A DNA stretch of 16,964 bases, from contig CANQOD010000007.1 of NCBI GenBank assembly GCA_947625395.1, positions 1 to 16,964 of the forward strand, given 5' to 3'. The notes under the pieces were generated by a model. The model was not told the origin of the DNA and made no database searches. It saw only the letters and a program-made list of their open reading frames with translations. The DNA is from an uncultured Bacilli bacterium (GTDB lineage Bacteria > Bacillota_I > Bacilli_A > RF39 > UBA660). Every line of letters starts with the position of its first letter. Positions within the stretch are counted from its first letter, which is position 1. Shown here in pieces: positions 7,587 to 12,429 of the stretch. Position numbers and translations under genes: made by a program.

Positions 7587-7610
7587 AAAAAACCACTGAA
7601 CGACCAGTGG
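7587..7610 (-). terminator. Hairpin terminator or attenuator between rpmH and rnpA
   Basis: On the minus strand CCACTG, a 6-base loop and CAGTGG form a 6-bp GC-rich stem followed at once by six T residues and a further T-run. It starts right after the rpmH stop codon. Because rnpA has no obvious promoter of its own, partial read-through is likely. Confidence 0.7.
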
Positions 7611-7611
7611 A

Positions 7612-7734
7612 CTATTTACATAATACCTTACGTCCTTTTTGACGACGGCGATTCATAACGTTCGTTTTCATACGTGCAAAAAAACCATGTTTTTTAGCTC
7701 TTTTTCTTTTATTAGGTTGAAAAGTTCTTTTCAT
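7612..7734 (-). CDS. rpmH: Large-subunit ribosomal protein L34 (short form)
   Basis: A 40-residue, very basic ribosomal protein that starts MKRTFQPNKRKRAKKHGF, the L34 signature, and ends RRRQKGRKVLCK. The usual bacterial length is 44; compared with B. subtilis L34, about four residues are missing in the middle, between the FFARM and NRRRQKGRK segments. An in-frame ATG lies 60 bases upstream (7794), but the ATG at 7734 follows a perfect GGAGGTG site with a 6-base gap and gives the family N-terminus; the upstream ATG also lies outside the predicted transcript. It is the first gene left of the origin, with a strong consensus promoter. Confidence 0.95.
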   Translation of the reverse strand: MKRTFQPNKRKRAKKHGFFARMKTNVMNRRRQKGRKVLCK

Positions 7735-7764
7735 CGGTTCCACCTCCAAACATAAATCTCCATT

Positions 7765-7794
7765 ATTATAAGGGGTAGAGCCTTGTTTTGTCAA
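7765..7794 (-). promoter_or_regulatory. Strong sigma-A promoter of rpmH-rnpA-yidC-jag
   Basis: The minus strand has TTGACA (7789-7794) and TATAAT (7765-7770), both perfect hexamers, with an 18-base spacer. Transcription would begin near 7757-7758, giving a leader of about 23 bases that contains the L34 ribosome-binding site. Confidence 0.85.
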
Positions 7795-7905
7795 TTTATT
7801 AATGCACTTTTTTTAAAGGAGAGGGAAGAGAAAGAAGTAAAAAAGCACTTTCAGAGAAGCCTTTTTTCAATAGGACTCCTTTTTCCTGTCTCTTTTTTTC
7901 CAATT

Positions 7906-8100
7906 TTTTTTAAAATTTTCCTGTTTTCCACATTCTTCACAAGCTGTGCAAAACAGTTCTATACATTGTGAATTAAAATCTGTGGAAACTGTGTATAACT
8001 TTCTTTTTGCTTTATTTTATCAAGCTTTGCTTTGTGGAAAAAACAGTGGAAATCTTGTGAATAAAATTTTTTTATTTTTTTTTGTTCCTTTTTCAACAAT
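7906..8100. other. oriC: oriC, upstream half: DnaA-box cluster and AT-rich tracts
   Basis: The gap between the divergent rpmH and dnaA genes holds a cluster of DnaA-box-like 9-mers. Forward: TTTTCCACA (7924-7932) and the weaker TTCTTCACA (7933-7941), end to end. Reverse: TGTGAATTA (7967-7975), TGTGGAAAC (7981-7989) next to TGTGTATAA (7990-7998), TGTGGAAAA (8033-8041) and TGTGAATAA (8056-8064). The best ones differ from TTATCCACA by one base; none is exact. AT-only tracts flank the cluster at about 7911-7919 and 8060-8083. Position, gene divergence and box density all mark this as the origin. The more distal part (7800-7905) has purine- and pyrimidine-rich runs but no gene that I can support. 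Confidence 0.85.
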
Positions 8101-8110
8101 TTTAGTCTAT

Positions 8111-8116
8111 TATAAT
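8111..8116 (+). promoter_or_regulatory. Candidate -10 element of the dnaA promoter
   Basis: A perfect TATAAT lies 33 bases before the dnaA ATG. The matching -35 is poor (TTTTTC-like at about 8089-8094). DnaA boxes end about 47 bases upstream, so autoregulation by DnaA is plausible. Confidence 0.5.
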
Positions 8117-8149
8117 GGTAAATTATTCAAATTTAGGGGAGATGGTAGG

Positions 8150-9526
8150 ATGAATGTAGACATTTTATTCGAAAATGCACTCAAAATCATTAAAGATGAC
8201 CTATCATCTCTTTCTTTTACGACTTGGTTCGAAGAATTAAAGCTCATTGAATTAAAAGAGGGAACTGCGATTTTTCAAGTTCCAATGGCAATTCATAAAA
8301 AACAGCTCAATAATAATTATTATGACATTATTCAAAAAGCGTTCAATCAAGTGACAGGGACCAATTTTGAATTAGAATTTCTCTTAGAAGATGAGATTCA
8401 AGCCCGCAAAGAAAAAGAAAGGCCGAAAGAAGAGGAGAACAAGCAAGAAGAACTTGGTGTTCCACAATCTTTTGTGAATAAATCGAATCTCAAAAGTAAC
8501 TATACCTTTGATAATTTTGTGGTCGGGAATAGTAATAAGTTTGCACAAGCCGCAGCATTATCGGTCGCTGAAAATCCTGGGAAAATGTATAATCCTTTAT
8601 TTTTATATGGCAATAGTGGGTTAGGGAAGACACACCTCATGCATGCGATTGGCAATTACATTGTGCAAAACAGCAATCGCAAAGTTTTATATGTTCGAAG
8701 TGACCAATTCATCAGTGACTTTATTAATATGAATAAGAAAGATGAAAAGGGAACGAACTTCAATTATGTTGAGTTTTTTAAAAACAAGTATCGAAATATT
8801 GATGTCTTAATTATTGATGATATTCAATTTTTAGGAGGCGCCACCCAAACACAACAAGAATTTTTCCACACATTTAATACCTTACATGATGATAGTAAAC
8901 AGATTATTATTTCATCGGACCGTTCTCCCGAAGATTTAAAGCTCTTAGAAGAACGATTGCGTACGCGATTCTGTTGGGGCTTAACGGTGAATATTTTTCC
9001 ACCTGATTTTACCTTACGAACCGAAATCCTCAAAAAGAAGATTGCCGCAGGGAATTTTGAACAGGATATTCCGGAAGATGTCATTGAATATATCGCTTCG
9101 AATATGGGAAGTGATGTCCGACAACTAGAGGGCTCCATTACACGACTCGTTGCTTACTCCACCATTATGGGAGGAGCACCCATTACCCTAGACCTTGCGA
9201 TTGATGCCTTAAAAGACTTTATTAGTAAAGGGATGACGGAAAAAAATGAAATTGCCCGCATTCAAAAAATCGTCGCCGAATTCTTTCAAATTAATGTAGA
9301 AGACATTCGTTCTAAAAAAAGGAGTGCCAATATTGCTTTTCCAAGGCAAGTAGCCATGTATCTTTGTCGAACAATGACTTCTGAGTCTTTTCCAAAAATC
9401 GGTACTGAATTTGGTGGAAAAGACCATACCACCATTATGTATTCGGTTGAAAAGATAGAAAAAGAAATGAAAGAAAATCAAGATTTAGCCAACATCATTG
9501 AAAAACTCAAAAAGGATATCGGATAG
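8150..9526 (+). CDS. dnaA: DnaA, chromosomal replication initiator
   Basis: A 458-residue initiator, close to B. subtilis DnaA (446). Domain I (about 1-80) includes the conserved FTTWFEEL segment. Domain II (about 81-110) is a short Glu/Lys-rich linker. Domain III (AAA+, about 117-335) has Walker A GNSGLGKTH (154-162), Walker B DVLIIDD (218-224), the LRTRF segment (about 280-284) and the sensor-II region DVRQLEGS (about 322-329). Domain IV ends with the DNA-binding signature FGGKDHTTIM (421-430). The reading frame stays open 68 codons further upstream, but the ATG at 8150 gives the family N-terminus and follows AGGGGAG with an 8-base gap. It is flanked on both sides by DnaA-box clusters and is followed by dnaN. 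Confidence 0.99.
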   Translation: MNVDILFENALKIIKDDLSSLSFTTWFEELKLIELKEGTAIFQVPMAIHKKQLNNNYYDIIQKAFNQVTGTNFELEFLLEDEIQARKEKERPKEEENKQEELGVPQSFVNKSNLKSNYTFDNFVVGNSNKFAQAAALSVAENPGKMYNPLFLYGNSGLGKTHLMHAIGNYIVQNSNRKVLYVRSDQFISDFINMNKKDEKGTNFNYVEFFKNKYRNIDVLIIDDIQFLGGATQTQQEFFHTFNTLHDDSKQIIISSDRSPEDLKLLEERLRTRFCWGLTVNIFPPDFTLRTEILKKKIAAGNFEQDIPEDVIEYIASNMGSDVRQLEGSITRLVAYSTIMGGAPITLDLAIDALKDFISKGMTEKNEIARIQKIVAEFFQINVEDIRSKKRSANIAFPRQVAMYLCRTMTSESFPKIGTEFGGKDHTTIMYSVEKIEKEMKENQDLANIIEKLKKDIG

Positions 9527-9529
9527 GGG

Positions 9530-9660
9530 TGTGGAAAAGAAAAAAAACATCACAATATTTTCCACAAGACCAAACTTGTGATAGAATAAGGAACGATAGG
9601 AAATGAAGAAGTTATTCACAATTTCCACAGTAATAATAAAAATAACTATAAAAGAAAGAA
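9530..9660. other. oriC: oriC, downstream half: DnaA boxes and candidate unwinding element
   Basis: The dnaA-dnaN gap carries reverse box TGTGGAAAA (9530-9538) and forward boxes TTTTCCACA (9558-9566), TTATTCACA (9612-9620) and ATTTCCACA (9621-9629); the last two touch end to end. One base later TAATAATAA (9631-9639) opens an AT-rich tract to about 9652 that contains a single C. This matches the described pattern of tandem DnaA boxes followed by DnaA-trios (TA[A/G] triplets) that defines the unwinding site in B. subtilis. The function is inferred. Confidence 0.7.
9559..9587 (+). promoter_or_regulatory. Candidate dnaN promoter overlapping a DnaA box
   Basis: TGATAGAAT (9579-9587) is an extended -10 element; TTTCCA (9559-9564), 17 bases upstream, is a weak -35 that lies within the DnaA box at 9558-9566. 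DnaA bound there would cover the promoter. dnaN can also be reached by read-through from dnaA, since I see no terminator between them. Confidence 0.45.
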
Positions 9661-9670
9661 GGAAATAGAT

Positions 9671-10798
9671 ATGAAATTAACCATTAAAAAAGACATTTTA
9701 CAGGATGCTTTAAATAAAGTATCCAAAGCCATTTCAACAAAGAACTTACTTCCCGTTTTAGCAGGAATTCGTTTTGAACTCACAAAGAGGCGCCTCACCT
9801 TAACAGCCAGTGATAATGATATTACTATTCAAACGTATATTCCTTGTGACAATGAAGACAATATTCAAGTGAAAGAAGAGGGAAGTATTTTAATTCAAGG
9901 AAAATATATTTTAGATATTGTTCGGAAACTTCCTGATAAATATATTCATATTGAAGTCATTGATGAATTAAAAATCTTGATTTACACAGAAAACAGTGAA
10001 TTTAATCTCAATGGGATTAGTGAAAGTGAATATCCAAATATTGAATTAAGTGAAAGTAAAAATCATATTACACTTCCAATTACAGATTTAAAGAGTCTTG
10101 TTTCTGAAACGGCCTTTGCCACGTCCTTAGATGAAACAAAGCCTGTCTTAACGGGAATTAACTTTAAGATTTCACTCAATGTGATGGAATGTAGTGCTAC
10201 AGATAGTTATCGTTTAGCAAGAAAACTTATTACCTTGGAAAATCCCGCAGAGGAAAACTATAATATTGTCATTCCAAGCCGCAATTTAATTGAATTTACG
10301 AAAATTTTAACAAGTGATGAGGGTTCTGTGGAATTACATATCTTTAATAATAAGATTCTATTTAAGTATGATAACTTACTGTTCCAATCTCGTCTTATTA
10401 ATGGAACGTATCCTAATACGACCAATCTACTTCCAAACACGTCTGAGATGGTGATTCATCTTGATTTACATGATTTCTATGATGTGATTGACCGGGCAAG
10501 TATTTTAACGAGTGATAAAGATAAAAATATTGTGACGTTAGAAACAGAGGGGAATTTATTAAAAATTAAATCTTCTTCCTTAGAAATAGGAAAAGTCGAA
10601 GAAAAAATGATGATTACTAAAGATAAGGAGATGGATATTAAAATTTCCTTTAGTGCGAAATATATGATGGATGCCCTAAGAGCTTTCGGCACCAATCAAG
10701 TCGATTTAAACTTTGTTGGAGAAATTAAGCCTATTGTTCTAAAAGCAGAGGAAAATGCGTCACTGACACAACTTGTTCTTCCAATTCGGACTTATTAG
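9671..10798 (+). CDS. dnaN: DnaN, DNA polymerase III beta sliding clamp
   Basis: A 375-residue clamp subunit with three similar domains (about 1-125, 126-250 and 251-375). It forms a ring around DNA that tethers the polymerase and recruits repair and regulatory factors. Recognisable segments are the start MKLTIKKDILQDALNKVSKA, LLPVLAGIRFEL near 27-38, the TSLDETKPVLTGINF block near 150-165, SCTD-like ECSATDSYRLA near 173-183, and the C-terminus QLVLPIRTY. The start follows AAGGA with an 8-base gap. Unlike B. subtilis, dnaN is followed by a terminator and comK rather than by the S4-domain gene and recF. Confidence 0.99.
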   Translation: MKLTIKKDILQDALNKVSKAISTKNLLPVLAGIRFELTKRRLTLTASDNDITIQTYIPCDNEDNIQVKEEGSILIQGKYILDIVRKLPDKYIHIEVIDELKILIYTENSEFNLNGISESEYPNIELSESKNHITLPITDLKSLVSETAFATSLDETKPVLTGINFKISLNVMECSATDSYRLARKLITLENPAEENYNIVIPSRNLIEFTKILTSDEGSVELHIFNNKILFKYDNLLFQSRLINGTYPNTTNLLPNTSEMVIHLDLHDFYDVIDRASILTSDKDKNIVTLETEGNLLKIKSSSLEIGKVEEKMMITKDKEMDIKISFSAKYMMDALRAFGTNQVDLNFVGEIKPIVLKAEENASLTQLVLPIRTY

Positions 10799-10829
10799 AA
10801 GTGAAAAACGACATTTTTTCACTTTTTTT
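10799..10829 (+). terminator. Rho-independent terminator of dnaN
   Basis: AAGTGAAAAA (10799-10808) and TTTTTCACTT (10815-10824) form a perfect 10-bp stem with a 6-base loop, beginning directly at the dnaN stop codon and followed by more T. It has few GC pairs but good symmetry. The stem also contains one exact AAAA-N5-TTTT motif, and a DnaA-box-like TGTGGAAAA (10829-10837) follows it. Confidence 0.6.
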
Positions 10830-10856
10830 GTGGAAAAAAACAAAATTCTTCAAATT

Positions 10857-10885
10857 TCGACAGTAAAATAGAGTAAGCTGATAAG
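10857..10885 (+). promoter_or_regulatory. Tentative comK promoter
   Basis: TCGACA (10857-10862) and GATAAG (10880-10885) are 17 bases apart and resemble degraded -35 and -10 hexamers at a suitable distance from the comK start. A weak core is what one would expect for an activator-dependent promoter, but the match is poor. Confidence 0.3.
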
Positions 10886-10927
10886 TTGAAAAGAAACATC
10901 GCTTCTTTTCAAAAAGGGGGAATTAAA

Positions 10928-11389
10928 TTGAATCATCAAGCTTATGAAATTCATGATGGAACCTATGCGATTTGTGCGAATAATCATTATGGTTCAACGG
11001 TGTTAGAAGAGGAGGGGACTTATGAGATTGCGGAGAATCCGTCGCATGTCATTGATTATGGCTGCAGTTATTTTGGAAGTTCCTATAAAGGAAGAAGAGA
11101 GGGCGCGATTCAAATGCTCAATAGTCGTTACAAAGTTCCCATTGTTGTGGAGGATAGTCAAAATATGATTTTCTTTCCTACGGGCAATAAAGATGACTTT
11201 GATTGTTGTTGGGTGGCTTTAAACAAAATCAAAATGTATGCGCCACAAGGCAAAAAGACAAGAGTGGAATTTATCAATGGAGAAAGTTGTCTCTTTGATA
11301 TTTCCTTTCGGTCTTTTCAAAATCAAGTTTTAAGAGCCAGTCGGTTGGATTCAATTTTATCAAGAAGAAAACAAAAATCAATGAGTTAA
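10928..11389 (+). CDS. comK: ComK-family competence transcription factor, short form
   Basis: A 153-residue protein that I recognise as ComK by its core: YGCSYFGSSYKGRREG (44-59) against the B. subtilis segment SCRFFGSSYAGRKAG; PIVVEDSQNMIFFPT (71-85) against PIMVDPSNQIFLFPT; and SFRSFQNQVLRASRL (126-140) against SYNSFENQVYRTAWL. ComK activates DNA-uptake genes by binding AT-boxes (AAAA-N5-TTTT) as a dimer of dimers. The start is TTG at 10928, chosen because AAGGGGG lies 7 bases upstream; a TTG 42 bases earlier has no such site. The protein ends about 40 residues sooner than B. subtilis ComK (192), so the tail holding the MecA-binding FMLYPK motif is missing. No other competence gene is in the window. 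The family call is firm; that it drives competence here is inference. Confidence 0.9.
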   Translation: MNHQAYEIHDGTYAICANNHYGSTVLEEEGTYEIAENPSHVIDYGCSYFGSSYKGRREGAIQMLNSRYKVPIVVEDSQNMIFFPTGNKDDFDCCWVALNKIKMYAPQGKKTRVEFINGESCLFDISFRSFQNQVLRASRLDSILSRRKQKSMS

Positions 11390-11396
11390 AAAAAAG

Positions 11397-11432
11397 AAAA
11401 GATTCGTATTCGAAAATAGGAATCTTTTTTTT
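11397..11432 (+). terminator. Rho-independent terminator after comK
   Basis: AAAAGATTC (11397-11405) and GAATCTTTT (11420-11428) form a 9-bp stem, with an inner TATT/AATA extension, followed by T residues to 11432. It lies 8 bases after the comK stop. Confidence 0.75.
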
Positions 11433-11704
11433 GAAAGGCGGATTTCTCCTTTTCAAATCCTGTTTTTCTTTCCGTTTCGGTAAGATGTTGTAGAATGATT
11501 GAAAGAACAATCAAAAAGGGTATGGATAAGAAACAATTTATCTTGATTGTGTTTGATGGTTATTGCTTGCCTCGTGTTGTAACTGTTATAGAAAAATACG
11601 GGAACGCAAATGGGATGTGCCTTGAAAGAAAGCCTTTTCTCGTGTTATATTGAGAAAAAGAAAATACAACTGAAATCCTTTTCGTTGTGGATAAGAGGGA
11701 AGCT
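11433..11704. other. Intergenic stretch between comK and the zinc-ribbon gene
   Basis: These 272 bases (315 counting from the comK stop) hold a possible -10 (TAGAAT, 11491-11496) with a poor -35, and an open frame of 43 codons (11522-11653, starting MDKKQFILIV, ending FLVLY). Its AAAGGG is only one base from the ATG, it has no recognisable family, signal peptide or double-glycine leader, and I do not call it a gene. Near the right end is an exact DnaA box. I recognise no structured RNA here. Confidence 0.4.
11686..11694 (-). promoter_or_regulatory. Exact consensus DnaA box in front of the zinc-ribbon gene
   Basis: TGTGGATAA is the exact reverse complement of TTATCCACA. It lies 10 bases before the downstream ATG and abuts that gene's ribosome-binding site. 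The origin clusters contain only one-mismatch boxes, so this is the best box I found in the window. Expression control or DnaA titration is possible; a single box could also be chance. Confidence 0.55.
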
Positions 11705-12268
11705 ATGAAATGTCCAAATTGTAGAAAAGAAATGACGCGTGATTTTTGTATGTTTTGTGGATATATGAAAAATGGGCACTTTATTCGTCCAAAATCCCAT
11801 CAAATGACCCAACTTGAAAATGGCTTAGGGGAAGACTATTATGTACGAACAAGAGGGGACCATTCGTTTCTCATCTTTCTCTTTGGACCCTTATATTTCT
11901 GTTATCGCAATCATTTTTTCTTGGGAATTTTCTTTCAATTACTGGAGTTTTATCTTTGGATAAAAGCGTATGTTTTTATGTGCTATTTTTTAGGACCTGC
12001 CACGTATTTTCTTGGCTTTCTTTTCTTCCTTTTTCTCGAACGCGTTTTATGCATCATGTTGCTTCCACCACTCAATTTTTATCTTCTCAAGAAGAAAATT
12101 GCGCGGATAAATGCCTTACCCAAAGAACAACAACAAGCCGCTTTCGACCGTATCAAAACGAAAAGTTTATATCAATTTTTAGGAGCCATTTTCCTCTTTC
12201 TCTTTGTGACCATTTTAGGATTCTGCTTTTTACAATGGAAAGATGTGATTTTCTCGTTCTTTGACTAA
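11705..12268 (+). CDS. Zinc-ribbon membrane protein, DUF2628-like (unknown function)
   Basis: A 187-residue protein of unknown function. It starts with a zinc ribbon: Cys3, Cys6, Cys15 and Cys18 in a C-x2-C-x8-C-x2-C pattern. Hydrophobic segments follow at about 53-67, 70-92, 97-123 and 155-178. The segment HSFLIFLFGPLYFCYRNH (53-70) resembles the FFFGPLW..YRK pattern of DUF2628 membrane proteins; the similarity is from memory, so moderate. The ATG at 11705 is chosen because GAGGGA lies 4 bases upstream; an in-frame GTG at 11687 lies inside the DnaA box and has no site. It stands alone between terminator hairpins, downstream of comK and upstream of recF, where B. subtilis has neither gene. 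A link to competence or replication is only suggested by position. Confidence 0.75.
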   Translation: MKCPNCRKEMTRDFCMFCGYMKNGHFIRPKSHQMTQLENGLGEDYYVRTRGDHSFLIFLFGPLYFCYRNHFFLGIFFQLLEFYLWIKAYVFMCYFLGPATYFLGFLFFLFLERVLCIMLLPPLNFYLLKKKIARINALPKEQQQAAFDRIKTKSLYQFLGAIFLFLFVTILGFCFLQWKDVIFSFFD

Positions 12269-12313
12269 GAAAGTTTCCTCTTTTTTCCTTTTTTTCTGCT
12301 TCCATTTTTTTTG

Positions 12314-12339
12314 CATAAAAAATGACTTTTTTATGTTTT
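12314..12339 (+). terminator. Probable terminator after the zinc-ribbon gene
   Basis: CATAAAAAA (12314-12322), loop TGAC and TTTTTTATG (12327-12335) form a perfect 9-bp inverted repeat followed by TTTT. It is GC-poor. It separates the membrane-protein gene from the recF promoter that begins just after it. Confidence 0.5.
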
Positions 12340-12352
12340 CTTTCTTTGATTG

Positions 12353-12361
12353 TGCTATAAT
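12353..12361 (+). promoter_or_regulatory. Extended -10 promoter of recF-gyrB-gyrA
   Basis: TGCTATAAT is a perfect extended -10 element; only a weak -35 can be seen (about 12333-12338). Transcription would start near 12368, about 62 bases before recF, so recF, gyrB and gyrA form a unit separate from dnaA-dnaN. Confidence 0.7.
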
Positions 12362-12398
12362 ATAGGTACGTGTATAGGAGTACTGGAGGTAGGTAAAA

Positions 12399-12410
12399 AT
12401 GGTAAAATGA
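12399..12410 (+). other. Three-codon ORF (Met-Val-Lys-stop) in the recF leader
   Basis: GGAGGT (12385-12390) lies 8 bases before an ATG that is followed by two codons and TGA. This is the best ribosome-binding site in the recF leader, but it points at this minimal ORF rather than at recF, whose ATG is 19 bases after the TGA. It may be a translation-coupling or attenuating leader, or a remnant of a lost gene. Confidence 0.4.
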
Positions 12411-12429
12411 GGTAAAAAACGATACAAAA

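Noticed and set aside
7800..7905. Purine- and pyrimidine-rich runs as a gene or RNA
   Set aside because: The pairing is patchy, there is no good frame with a ribosome-binding site and no known RNA motif; it is probably origin-flanking spacer.
7946..8149. N-terminal extension of dnaA (68 codons)
   Set aside because: It would translate the DnaA-box cluster; the ATG at 8150 has a good ribosome-binding site and gives the normal DnaA N-terminus.
10886..10927. 14-residue N-terminal extension of ComK from an upstream TTG
   Set aside because: No ribosome-binding site is present, and AAGGGGG inside this stretch points to the TTG at 10928.
11630..11660. Inverted repeat TTTTCTC/GAGAAAA as a terminator
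   Set aside because: No T-run follows on either strand.
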